Below are positions 34,823 through 42,372 of a DNA stretch of 64,000 nucleotides, piece after piece. Under the pieces are notes generated by a model. The model was not told where the DNA came from. It saw only the letters and a list, made by a program, of their open reading frames with translations, and ran no database searches. Each line of letters begins with the position of its first letter. The first letter of the stretch is position 1. Both the position numbers and the translations under genes were made by a program. Source of the stretch: Amycolatopsis sp. CA-128772 (lineage in GTDB: Bacteria; Actinomycetota; Actinomycetes; Mycobacteriales; Pseudonocardiaceae); NCBI RefSeq assembly GCF_002904295.1, contig NZ_PPHG01000071.1, positions 124,001 through 188,000 of the forward strand, read 5' to 3'.

Positions 34823-35567
34823 GGGCCAGCTCCCGGATCGCTTCCACCAGCAGGTCGGTCAACGTCGAAAACGTCGCGTCGCCTTCTTCGGCGGTCGCTT
34901 CCGCGGGCTGGCCGCAGTACGCCTCCGACATGCCCATTTCCCGGAAGCCGCCCTCGGGAGGAGCGGCGGCCAGGCTGACCGGCACGTGCGGCAACGTCCG
35001 CATCAGCGCCTGATCGACCAGCTCGGGCCGGTCCGCCAGCACCAGCGACGTTTCGTACCGCCCCGCGTGGCACTCGCCGGACCGGAACTCCTCGGTCAGC
35101 CGCTGCGCGTGCCGCCGCCGGACCAGGTCGAGCAGGGCGACGCGCCCGTCGTAGGCGAAGTTCAACGTCTCCACGGCCCGCCGCAGCGTCACCAGGTGCG
35201 CGGGCTCGAAGTGGTTGTTGACCAGCAGGATCCGCCGGAGCCGCTGGCCGATCAGGGCCGCGCCGATGTCGACGAGCAGCGCGTGCAGCGTCTCCTCGCC
35301 GACGTGGATGCCGCCGGCGAACCCGGCCGCGAACCGCGTGACGCCGTAGGGCACCTCGGGCAGGACCAGCACTTGGACGTCCTCGTCGGCGGCCAAGCGA
35401 GAAGCCGCGCGCTCGCACATCCCGCGGGAGATGAGCGGGTCCGTGCCCAGCGGCGCGTGCGGACCGTGCGGCTCGACCGCCCCCAGCGGGAGCAGCAGCA
35501 CCGGTACCCGCGAGCCGTCCGCGAGGGCGGCGACCTGCCGCGAGCTGAGGTCCGCGAAGTACGTCAC
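34815..35567 (-). CDS. Creatininase-family amidohydrolase, candidate formylkynurenine formamidase
   Basis: 250 residues from GTG 35567. Creatininase-family metal ligands: Glu32 and His34 (VEPHGPH), Asp43 (LGTD), His119 (NNHFEP) and Glu172 (HAGRYETS). The usual NGHGGN motif is replaced by NNHFEP, marking an unusual subgroup. Known family members include creatininase, MftE and archaeal FAPy deformylase ArfB, which hydrolyses a formamide. The locus encodes tryptophan dioxygenase and kynureninase but no usual formamidase (KynB or alpha/beta type). Formylkynurenine hydrolysis is therefore an attractive but unproven function. Confidence 0.85.
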   Translation of the reverse strand: MTYFADLSSRQVAALADGSRVPVLLLPLGAVEPHGPHAPLGTDPLISRGMCERAASRLAADEDVQVLVLPEVPYGVTRFAAGFAGGIHVGEETLHALLVDIGAALIGQRLRRILLVNNHFEPAHLVTLRRAVETLNFAYDGRVALLDLVRRRHAQRLTEEFRSGECHAGRYETSLVLADRPELVDQALMRTLPHVPVSLAAAPPEGGFREMGMSEAYCGQPAEATAEEGDATFSTLTDLLVEAIRELARE

Positions 35568-35578
35568 GCAAATCAAGC

Positions 35579-35602
35579 TACACCGCAGCGGCCTGGGGTG
35601 TA
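35579..35602. promoter_or_regulatory. Inverted repeat in the 48-bp divergent kyn promoter region
   Basis: TACACC-N12-GGTGTA lies between the divergent creatininase and PaaX-type starts, directly before TATAGAGT, which may be the -10 of the rightward promoter. Placement suits a PaaX-family operator controlling both operons. Confidence 0.5.
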
Positions 35603-35615
35603 TAGAGTTGCGCCC

Positions 35616-36431
35616 ATGCCCGCCGACGCCTTCGAAGCCAGCCCTCAGGAGCTGGTCGTGACGTTGCTGGGCAGCTACGTGCACCCGCGCGAAACCCGCC
35701 GGGTGTGGTCGGGTGGTCTGGTCGCGGTGCTCGCCGAGCTGGGCTTCTCCGACGGCGCCGCCCGGATCGCGCTCACCCGCCTGGTGCGCCGCGGCCTGCT
35801 GCAGCGCCACCGCGAAGGCCGCACCGTGCACTACTCGCTGACCCGGCGCACCATCGCGCTGCTCGCCGACGGCGACCAGCGGATCTTCTCCCTCGGCCGC
35901 CGCGAGCGCGCCGCGGGCGAGTGGACGGTGCTGTGGCAGAGCATCCCGGAGAGCCGCCGGCCGGCCAGGGAACGCCTGGTCCGGCGGCTGCGGTTCCTCG
36001 GGTTCGGGCCCTACTCCGACGGCACCTGGATCGCCCCGCACGACCGCGAGGCCGAGGTCGTCGCCCTGCTCGAGGAGCTCGGCGTCACCGAGCACGCCGG
36101 GCTGCTGCTCGGCCGCCCGTCGGCCGCGCTGGACGTCCGCCGGTTCGCCGGCCGGGCCTGGGACCTCGACGACCTGGCCGCGCGGTACACCGCGTTCGTC
36201 GGCCAGTTCGGCGGGTACGCGGGCCGGGAGCCGCCGGACGCCGAGGCGTTCGAGGTGCGCACCCGGCTGGTGCACACCTTCCGGATGTTCCCGTCGCTCG
36301 ACCCGGAACTGCCCGCCGGCCTGGTGCCCGCGCCGGACTGCCGGGCGGCGGCGGTCGAGCTGTTCCACGACTTGTACACCGCGCTCGCGCACCCCGCGCA
36401 GCGCCACTTCGACGAGGTGACCCGAGGATGA
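35616..36431 (+). CDS. PaaX-family transcriptional regulator
   Basis: 271 residues. The N-terminal winged helix (about 8-75: ELVVTLLGSYVHPRETRRVWSGGL, GFSDGAARIALTRLVRRGLL) and the central WTVLWQSIPESRRPARERLVRRLRFLGFG segment are the signature of PaaX repressors. These sense aryl-CoA esters, phenylacetyl-CoA in E. coli. The C-terminal domain has the usual WDLDDLAARYTAFV motif. The ATGA overlap with tryptophan dioxygenase shows one operon. An aryl-CoA such as anthraniloyl-CoA would be a logical inducer, made by the ligase in the opposite operon. Confidence 0.92.
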   Translation: MPADAFEASPQELVVTLLGSYVHPRETRRVWSGGLVAVLAELGFSDGAARIALTRLVRRGLLQRHREGRTVHYSLTRRTIALLADGDQRIFSLGRRERAAGEWTVLWQSIPESRRPARERLVRRLRFLGFGPYSDGTWIAPHDREAEVVALLEELGVTEHAGLLLGRPSAALDVRRFAGRAWDLDDLAARYTAFVGQFGGYAGREPPDAEAFEVRTRLVHTFRMFPSLDPELPAGLVPAPDCRAAAVELFHDLYTALAHPAQRHFDEVTRG

Positions 36432-37222
36432 CCGAACCCAGCCAAGCGACCCAGGAAGCCCTGAGCTACACCTCGTACCTCGGGCTCGACGATGTGCTGA
36501 ACGCGCAGCGGCTGCGCTCCGACGAGCACGACGAGCTGCTGTTCATCGTGATCCACCAGGTGTACGAGCTGTGGTTCAAGCAGATCCTGCACGAAGCCGA
36601 GTTCCTCCAGCGGAACCTGGAAAAGGGCAACACCGCGCATTCCATCCGCACGCTGCGCCGGATCCTCACGATCCTCAAGGTCGCCGTCGCGCAGATCGAC
36701 GTGCTGGAAACCATGACGCCCAGCCAGTTCACCAGCTTCCGCGCCCGGTTGGACGCTTCGAGCGGCTTCCAGTCGGCCCAGTTCCGCGAGCTGGAGGCGG
36801 TGCTCGGCCGCCGTGACGAGCGCGTGTTCGCGCACTACCCCGAAGGTGGGGAGCAGCGGAAACGCATCTCCGAAGCGATGGCGCGCCCGTCGTTGTTCGA
36901 CTCTTTCCTCACGTACCTCAAGGTTTCTGGCTATGCGGTCGAGTGTGACCGAGACGTCACTCGCTCGGTGGAGCCGTCCCCGGCCCTGCAGGCGATATTG
37001 CTGGACGTGTACAGCGACGACGGGGGATCCTCGGTCGTCGCCGAGTGTCTGGTCGATCTCGACGAAGGGATGCAGGAGTGGCGCTACCGGCACGTGAAGA
37101 TGGTCGAACGCACCATCGGCGACAAGACCGGGACGGGAGGATCATCCGGCGCGACCTACCTGCGTACCACGCTCTTCCAGCCGATGTTCCCGGATCTCTG
37201 GGCCGTACGGAGCCGACTGTGA
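36428..37222 (+). CDS. kynA: Tryptophan 2,3-dioxygenase
   Basis: 264 residues, the bacterial length. It opens the indole ring of tryptophan with O2 to give N-formylkynurenine, using haem. Visible hallmarks: YTSYLGLDDVL, DELLFIVIHQVYELWFKQILHE with the active-site histidine, the axial-haem region RYRHVKMVERTIG, and GTGGSSGATYLRTT, the substrate-carboxylate loop. It is coupled to PaaX upstream and kynureninase downstream (GTGA overlap). Identification is secure. Confidence 0.97.
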   Translation: MTEPSQATQEALSYTSYLGLDDVLNAQRLRSDEHDELLFIVIHQVYELWFKQILHEAEFLQRNLEKGNTAHSIRTLRRILTILKVAVAQIDVLETMTPSQFTSFRARLDASSGFQSAQFRELEAVLGRRDERVFAHYPEGGEQRKRISEAMARPSLFDSFLTYLKVSGYAVECDRDVTRSVEPSPALQAILLDVYSDDGGSSVVAECLVDLDEGMQEWRYRHVKMVERTIGDKTGTGGSSGATYLRTTLFQPMFPDLWAVRSRL

Positions 37223-38412
37223 CCACTTTGGACGACCTGCGCGCGGACCACAACGTCCTCGCCGCGCACTACACCCGGTTCGCGGTGGCCGACCGCCTCC
37301 TGCTTTCCGGGCATTCGCACCAGGCCTGGCCGGACGTCGCCGAGGAAGGACTCCTCGAGTCCTTCGCCGACGCCGCCCGCGACGTCGACGGCAAGTGGGA
37401 CCGCGCCTTCGCCAAGGCGGACCAGCTGCGCGCGGGTTTCCGCCTGCTGCTGGGCGACCCGCACGGCGAGTACGCGCTCGGCGCGAGCACGCACGACCTG
37501 GTGCTGCGCTTCCTGTCGGCGATGGAGCTGCCGCGGCGGCCGCGCCTGGTCACCACCGACGGCGAGTTCCACACCCTGCGCCGCCAGCTCGCCCGCCTCG
37601 AAGAGGAGGGCGTCGAGGTCGTGCGGGTGCCCCTGGAACCGGTGACGACGCTCGCCGAGCGCGTCGCGGGCGAAGTGGACGACAACACCGCGGCGGTGCT
37701 CGTGTCCGCGGTGCTCTTCGAGACGTCGAGGCTGGTCCCCGGCCTCGCGCACCTCGCCGACGTCTGCCGCGGCCGTTCGATCGAGCTCGTCGTCGACGCC
37801 TACCACGCGCTCGGCGTCGTCCCGTTCCCGCTGCACGACCTCGGGCTCACCAACGCCTGGGTGCTCGGCGGCGGCTACAAGTACCTGCAGCTCGGCGAGG
37901 GCAACTGCTTCCTGCGGCTGCCCGCGCACGCCCAGGAGCTGCGGCCGGTGATCACCGGCTGGTACGCCGAGTTCGGCGCGCTGGCCGACGAGCGCCACCC
38001 CGGCCAGGTTCCGTACGCCATCGGCGGCGACCGGTTCGCCGGCGCCACCTACGACCCGGCCGGCCACTACCGCGGCGTCCGGGTCCAGCGGTTCTTCGCC
38101 GAGCACGGGCTGACGCCGGAGTTCCTGCGCGAGGTGTCGCAGCACCAGGTGGGCCTGCTCGCGTCGGTGTTCGACAAGCTCGGGTTGCCCGAGGACGTCG
38201 TCACCCGCGACCGCGAGACGCCGCTCGGGATGCTCGGCGGGTTCCTGTCGCTGCGCTGTGCCGACGCCGCCGGGCTGCAGGCGGCGCTGGCCGCGCACGG
38301 CGTCCGCACCGACAGCCGGGGCTCCCACCTGCGCTTCGGCCCGGCGCCCTACCTCTCCGACACCCAGCTGGAGACGGCGATGGGCACGCTCGCCACGGTG
38401 GTGCGCGGCTGA
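37219..38412 (+). CDS. kynU: Kynureninase
   Basis: 397 residues from GTG 37219. This PLP enzyme cleaves kynurenine to anthranilate and alanine. The aminotransferase class V fold is shown by VDAYHALGVVPF (Asp binding PLP nitrogen) and the Schiff-base lysine in VLGGGYKYLQLGEGNCFLRLP; HQAWPDVAEEG and ITGWYAEF are also typical of kynureninase. With the dioxygenase it makes two of three steps from tryptophan to anthranilate; the formamidase step is not provided by a standard enzyme in the window. Confidence 0.95.
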   Translation: MTTLDDLRADHNVLAAHYTRFAVADRLLLSGHSHQAWPDVAEEGLLESFADAARDVDGKWDRAFAKADQLRAGFRLLLGDPHGEYALGASTHDLVLRFLSAMELPRRPRLVTTDGEFHTLRRQLARLEEEGVEVVRVPLEPVTTLAERVAGEVDDNTAAVLVSAVLFETSRLVPGLAHLADVCRGRSIELVVDAYHALGVVPFPLHDLGLTNAWVLGGGYKYLQLGEGNCFLRLPAHAQELRPVITGWYAEFGALADERHPGQVPYAIGGDRFAGATYDPAGHYRGVRVQRFFAEHGLTPEFLREVSQHQVGLLASVFDKLGLPEDVVTRDRETPLGMLGGFLSLRCADAAGLQAALAAHGVRTDSRGSHLRFGPAPYLSDTQLETAMGTLATVVRG

Positions 38413-38441
38413 TCCAGGGGCCCCTACTTCCGGGCTACCGG

Positions 38442-38478
38442 TCCGTATCGCGGGACCTCCACTGGTCCGGGATGCGGA
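38442..38478. promoter_or_regulatory. Inverted repeat between kynU and the amino-acid dehydrogenase gene
   Basis: TCCGTATCGCGGGACC (38442-38457) pairs with GGTCCGGGATGCGGA (38464-38478) with a one-base bulge and two mismatches. It may end the kyn transcript or be a regulatory site for the following gene, whose start is 126 bp away. Confidence 0.4.
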
Positions 38479-38603
38479 AGGGATCTAGGTTGGTGCCGGG
38501 ACCCGGCACAGCGGCGGACGACCTCCGCCCGGCGCCGGTTCCCGGCCACCCGAAGCGCGTCCCGGCCACGAAACCGGGCGCGGATGACAAAGGAGTCACC
38601 ACC

Positions 38604-39677
38604 GTGACCGAAGGAGTGTTCGCCCGGGGCACCGGACACGAACAGGTCGTGTACTGCCACGACCAGGCCAGTGGCCTGAAGGCCATCATCGGCATCTACT
38701 CCACCTCGCTCGGCCCCGCCCTCGGCGGGACGCGCTTCCACCCCTACGCCACCGAAGCCGACGCGCTCGACGACGTCCTCGCGCTGTCCAAGGGCATGGC
38801 GTACAAGAACGCGCTGGCCGGGCTCGACCTCGGCGGCGGCAAGGCCGTCATCATCGGCGACCCGAAGACGCTCAAGTCCGAAGCGCTGCTGCGCGCGTAC
38901 GGGCGTTTCGTGCAGTCCCTGGGCGGCCGCTACATCACGGCGTGCGACGTGGGCACGTACGTGCAGGACATGGACGTCGTCGCCCGCGAAAGCCAGTACG
39001 TCACCGGCCGTTCGCCCGAGGACGGTGGCGCCGGCGACTCGTCCGTGCTCACCGCGTTCGGCGTCTTCCAGGGCATGCGGGCTTCGGCCGAGCACGTCTT
39101 CGGCCGCCCGGACCTGGCCGGCAAGCGCGTCGGCGTGGCCGGCGTCGGCAAGGTCGGCCACCTCCTCGTCGGGCACCTCGTGGAGGCCGGCGCGCAGGTC
39201 ACCATCACCGACGTCGCCGCGCCGGCCATCTCCCGCACGCTCGACGTCTACCCGTCCGTGCAAGTAGCGTCCGATGTGGACACCCTGCTGCGCACCGAAC
39301 TGGACGTCTTCGCGCCCTGCGCGCTGGGTGGCGTCCTGAACGACGAGACCGTGCCGGTGCTCGGCGCCCGGATCGTCTGCGGCGCGGCGAACAACCAGCT
39401 CGCGCACGCCGGCATCGACAAGCAGCTCGCCGACCGCGGCGTCCTGTACGCGCCGGACTACCTGGTCAACGCCGGCGGCGTGATCCAGGTCGACGACGAG
39501 CGCCACGGCTTCGACTTCGAGCGGGCGAAGCGCAAGACGACGGCCATCTACGACACGACGAAGGCGGTGTTCGCCCTGGCCGACACCGACGGCGTGCCCC
39601 CGGCGACGGCGGCCGACCGGCTCGCCGAGCGCCGCATGGCGGAGGTCGGGCGGCTGCGGTCCATCATGACCGGGTGA
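38604..39677 (+). CDS. vdh: Valine (branched-chain amino acid) dehydrogenase
   Basis: 357 residues from GTG 38604, with AAAGGAG 6 bp upstream. Glu/Leu/Phe/Val dehydrogenase motifs: GLKAIIGIYSTSLGPALGGTR, the catalytic lysine in LSKGMAYKNALAGLDLGGGKAVI, a Rossmann GVGKVG and CGAANNQLAH. The length and the DVGTYVQDMDVVARESQYV segment match actinomycete valine dehydrogenases, which oxidatively deaminate branched-chain amino acids with NAD and supply precursors for fatty acids and polyketides. The next gene overlaps its stop. Confidence 0.93.
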   Translation: MTEGVFARGTGHEQVVYCHDQASGLKAIIGIYSTSLGPALGGTRFHPYATEADALDDVLALSKGMAYKNALAGLDLGGGKAVIIGDPKTLKSEALLRAYGRFVQSLGGRYITACDVGTYVQDMDVVARESQYVTGRSPEDGGAGDSSVLTAFGVFQGMRASAEHVFGRPDLAGKRVGVAGVGKVGHLLVGHLVEAGAQVTITDVAAPAISRTLDVYPSVQVASDVDTLLRTELDVFAPCALGGVLNDETVPVLGARIVCGAANNQLAHAGIDKQLADRGVLYAPDYLVNAGGVIQVDDERHGFDFERAKRKTTAIYDTTKAVFALADTDGVPPATAADRLAERRMAEVGRLRSIMTG

Positions 39678-40474
39678 GTCCTTCCGCGTTCTTCGAGGCG
39701 GTGGGCGTGCGGGGGTTCCTGCACGCCCGCCGCCTCGGTTCGTCCGGCGAAACCGGCCTGGACGCGGACGAGCCGGTGGTGCTGGCGTCCGTGGTGAAGG
39801 TGCCGCTGGCGTTCGAGTTCGCGCGCCAGATGGCGGCCGGCCTGCTCGACCCGGCCGACCGGGTGCGGGCGACCGCGGCGGACCGGCTGGGCGGCACCGG
39901 TTCGGCGGGGTTCGCCGACGACGCCGAGTACAGCCTGCGGGACGCGGCCCGCCTGGCCCTTTCGGTGTCCGACAACACCGCCGCGGACCTGCTGTTCGAC
40001 CGCGTCGGCGTGGACAACGTCCGGTCGCTGCTGGCGGAGCTGGGCCTGACGCGGACGTCCGTCATGGGCGCGCCGCGGGACGTGCTGCGCACGATCATCG
40101 AGGACACCGAGGCCGGGCGGCCACCGCGGGCCCTGGACCCCCTGCGAACATCGGCAACCACCCCCCGCGAGATGACGACGTTGCTGGCGGCGATCTGGGC
40201 CGCCGACGCGGCCGCACCGGTCCGCGAGTGGATGTCGGCACAGGTCAGCTGGCACCGGCTGACGGCGGGATTCCCGCCGGAGGTCGCGGTGGCGGGCAAG
40301 ACGGGCACGATGCCGGGAATCCGCAACGAAATCGGCGTCGCAACCTACCCGGACGGCACCGCGTACGCGGTGGCGGTGTTCACGACCGGCGGCGCGGAGA
40401 CGTTGCGGCGCCCGGATATCGATCGCGCAATCGGCGAGGCGGCTCGCACGGCGGTCGATCAGCTGCGCTCGTGA
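39674..40474 (+). CDS. Cytosolic class A beta-lactamase-fold serine hydrolase
   Basis: 266 residues from GTG 39674 (GTGA overlap with vdh). Penicillin-recognising motifs: SVVK (39-42), SDN (99-101), KTG (209-211). There is no signal peptide, and the omega loop lacks the glutamate that deacylates penicillins in class A enzymes. It is therefore probably not a resistance enzyme but a related amidase or esterase. Its last seven codons (AVDQLRS) lie in a 22-bp direct repeat, and a second copy at 41337 restores the same peptide with a TAG stop, so the current 3' end was rebuilt by an insertion. Confidence 0.83.
   Translation: MSPSAFFEAVGVRGFLHARRLGSSGETGLDADEPVVLASVVKVPLAFEFARQMAAGLLDPADRVRATAADRLGGTGSAGFADDAEYSLRDAARLALSVSDNTAADLLFDRVGVDNVRSLLAELGLTRTSVMGAPRDVLRTIIEDTEAGRPPRALDPLRTSATTPREMTTLLAAIWAADAAAPVREWMSAQVSWHRLTAGFPPEVAVAGKTGTMPGIRNEIGVATYPDGTAYAVAVFTTGGAETLRRPDIDRAIGEAARTAVDQLRS
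40451..40472 (+). repeat. Left 22-bp direct repeat
   Basis: Begins GCGGTCGATCAGCTGCGCTC and is identical to 41337-41358. It encodes the last residues of the beta-lactamase-like protein. Confidence 0.85.
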
Positions 40475-40478
40475 GACT

Positions 40479-41225
40479 TCAGAACGCTATCTTCACCTGA
40501 TACGGTTCCCTCGCGTCCGACCCCGCCTTCGCCAGGTCCACGCCGACATGTCGCTGTCGCTTTGTGAACATATTCAGCTCATGGCAATTGCATGACAGGA
40601 ATGCCGTGGTTTCTTCGAGTCCGAAGAGATTCTTGTCGATGTGCAGTGTTGCCGAATAGTCTTCGTCGTAGGCGGGCAGGTCTTTCGGCGTCCGCTGGTG
40701 CCAATTTATCTCCAGCGTATCAGCGGACGTCTTCTTCATGCAGGTCAAGATGGCTCCACTGTCACCATCGTTGAAATGCGTGATCTTGAATTCGTCATAA
40801 GTGCTTTCGAATGCCGCCTTCAGGTCGGCCGGGATCTCATCGCCCGGCGTGCACCGGTTCGGCGGCAGGCTTTCCCAGAGATAGTCGCGAATGAGACCGT
40901 CGATGTGGTGCTGCTCCTCCGGGATCTGGGCCCCGAGTTGGCGGAATTTCCGGATTACCGCGGCACGTGTGGCGGCGTTCCCGGAAGACAACTGGCCATA
41001 GGCGGTCGTCAAGACTGACTCCTGCTGACTCCGCGCGGCGAGCTGAGCTTGCCATTGATTCGTCTGAGCCTGCTGCTGGCTGGTGATGGCATTGTCGGCG
41101 GTGAACCACAACGTCACAACGGCGGCCAACGACGCAAGCCGCACCCATCCCTCCCAGACGGCGAGCTTGTTCAGGAGGGCAACGGCTCGAGTCGTCCGTC
41201 GCGCCGGTCGGGGACGGGCCTTCAT
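40479..41225 (-). CDS. Single-pass membrane protein of unknown function carried by the insert
   Basis: 248 residues from ATG 41225 with AGGAAG upstream; an ATG at 41315 is a weaker alternative. A basic N-terminus (MKARPRPARR) precedes one membrane helix (about 28-48, VRLASLAAVVTLWFTADNAI). A Gln-rich probable coiled coil (QQQAQTNQWQAQLAARSQQE) follows, then a helical segment (QLSSGNAATRAAVIRKFRQLG...HIDGLIRDYLWE) resembling the membrane-proximal part of some pentapeptide-repeat and helical accessory proteins. The rest is soluble with four cysteines. Codon use is much less GC-rich than the neighbours, supporting transfer. No function is recognised. Confidence 0.75.
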   Translation of the reverse strand: MKARPRPARRTTRAVALLNKLAVWEGWVRLASLAAVVTLWFTADNAITSQQQAQTNQWQAQLAARSQQESVLTTAYGQLSSGNAATRAAVIRKFRQLGAQIPEEQHHIDGLIRDYLWESLPPNRCTPGDEIPADLKAAFESTYDEFKITHFNDGDSGAILTCMKKTSADTLEINWHQRTPKDLPAYDEDYSATLHIDKNLFGLEETTAFLSCNCHELNMFTKRQRHVGVDLAKAGSDAREPYQVKIAF

Positions 41226-41336
41226 CGCAGGCTTCCTGCGTCGCAAACCGGCTGCGGGAACATTGATGGGTCTCGACGTGATGGTCCGTCGTTCTCGCGA
41301 AAAGGAGCTCACCATGGGAGGTATTCTGCACACCAC

Positions 41337-41358
41337 GCGGTCGATCAGCTGCGCTCGT
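41337..41358 (+). repeat. Right 22-bp direct repeat
   Basis: Identical to 40451-40472. It covers the last codons and stop of the LysR gene on the minus strand. Confidence 0.85.
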
Positions 41359-42289
41359 AGAACACGTCCCAAGGCCGGGGGCCCTCCGACGGCGGCACCA
41401 GCCGGGAGACGCCGTCGTCCTGAAGGACTTCGGCTGCGATTTCGGCGAGTTTCGCCGCCTGCGGGTGGGGGCTGGTCGACGGCCAGGCGAACGCCGTCCG
41501 GGCTCGCAGCACCTCGCCTTCCAGTGGCCGCCAGACCACCCGTGGTTCTTTGCGGACGTTCGGTTCGAACGCGACGCCGTGGCCGGCCAGTACCAGGCCG
41601 AGGACGAACTCGGGGTTGCGGGCGTGGCGGATCGACGCGGGGCGGAAGCCGTGGTCCCAGCAGGTGCGCACCAGGGCGTCGTAGCTGCCGGGCGCCGCGG
41701 CACGCGGGGCGTGGACCAGGCCCTCGCCGGCGAGGTCGGCGAGGGTGAGGCGGGTGCGGCGCGCCAGCGGCGAGTCGCGGGGGAGGACCACGCCGAGCGG
41801 GGTGTCGACGGCCGGGCCGAGGTCGAGGCCGACGACGTCGACCGGCAGCTGCAGCAGCCCCGCGTCGAGTTCGCGGTCGGCGAGCAGCCGGGCCTGCTCG
41901 GCGGTGGTGAGCTCCTGCAGGTCCAGCCGGACGGCCGGGTATTCGCCGGCGAACCGCGTGAGGATCGCGGCCAGCAGCCGGCCGGGCAGCTCCGGCGGCA
42001 CGCCCGCGCGCAGGGCGTCCATCTCGCCGCGGCCGGCCTTCGCGACGAGCGTCGTCATGCGGTCCCACCGGGAGAGCAGGTCGCGTGCTTCGGCGCGGAG
42101 GACTTCGCCGGCTTCGGTGAGCGTGACGCGGCGGCCGCGGTCGAACAGGTTCGCGTCCAGCTCGGCTTCCAGCCGCTTGATGCGCTGGCTCAACGGCGGC
42201 TGCGCGATCCCGAGCCGTTCGGCGGCCCGGCCGAAGTGGAGTTCTTCGGCGACGACGAGGAAGTAGCGCAGCGAACGAAGGTGGTCCAC
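41345..42289 (-). CDS. LysR-family transcriptional regulator
   Basis: 314 residues from GTG 42289. The N-terminal HTH (LRYFLVVAEELHFGRAAERLGIAQPPLSQRIKRLEAEL) is a textbook LysR domain. The substrate-binding domain follows, with the PVDVVGLDLGP and AGHGVAFEPN segments. It is divergent from the Tat-exported metallo-hydrolase at 42373 and is its likely regulator. Its last three codons and stop lie in the right 22-bp repeat of the neighbouring insertion. Confidence 0.92.
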   Translation of the reverse strand: MDHLRSLRYFLVVAEELHFGRAAERLGIAQPPLSQRIKRLEAELDANLFDRGRRVTLTEAGEVLRAEARDLLSRWDRMTTLVAKAGRGEMDALRAGVPPELPGRLLAAILTRFAGEYPAVRLDLQELTTAEQARLLADRELDAGLLQLPVDVVGLDLGPAVDTPLGVVLPRDSPLARRTRLTLADLAGEGLVHAPRAAAPGSYDALVRTCWDHGFRPASIRHARNPEFVLGLVLAGHGVAFEPNVRKEPRVVWRPLEGEVLRARTAFAWPSTSPHPQAAKLAEIAAEVLQDDGVSRLVPPSEGPRPWDVFYERS

Positions 42290-42308
42290 GCTGCGACGAT
42301 ACCCGCCT

Positions 42309-42322
42309 GCATATCGACATGC
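42309..42322. promoter_or_regulatory. Short inverted repeat between LysR and MBL genes
   Basis: GCATATCGACATGC (GCAT-N6-ATGC) sits in the 83-bp divergent region, 20 bp from the LysR start. It fits a LysR site of the T-N11-A type only loosely. Confidence 0.35.
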
Positions 42323-42372
42323 CGACGTCTCGATCTTGGACAGCGCTCCGCCGCGCGTGGTCGAGTGGCGCC

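Larger units (their letters stand above)
40451..41358. mobile_element. Candidate small insertion: low-GC segment between 22-bp direct repeats
   Basis: Perfect 22-bp direct repeats at 40451-40472 and 41337-41358 bound 864 bp of foreign-looking DNA. By hand count, 40561-40800 is 118 of 240 G+C (49%), against well over 65% in the flanking genes. Without one repeat and the insert, the beta-lactamase-like gene would end ...AVDQLRS-TAG and overlap the convergent LysR gene's end, so the insertion duplicated or recombined at that site. There is no integrase, transposase or clear terminal inverted repeat. Confidence 0.7.

Noticed and set aside
34815..35567. Mycofactocin creatininase MftE
   Set aside because: No mycofactocin precursor, radical SAM or glycosyltransferase genes are nearby, and the NGHGGN motif is altered.
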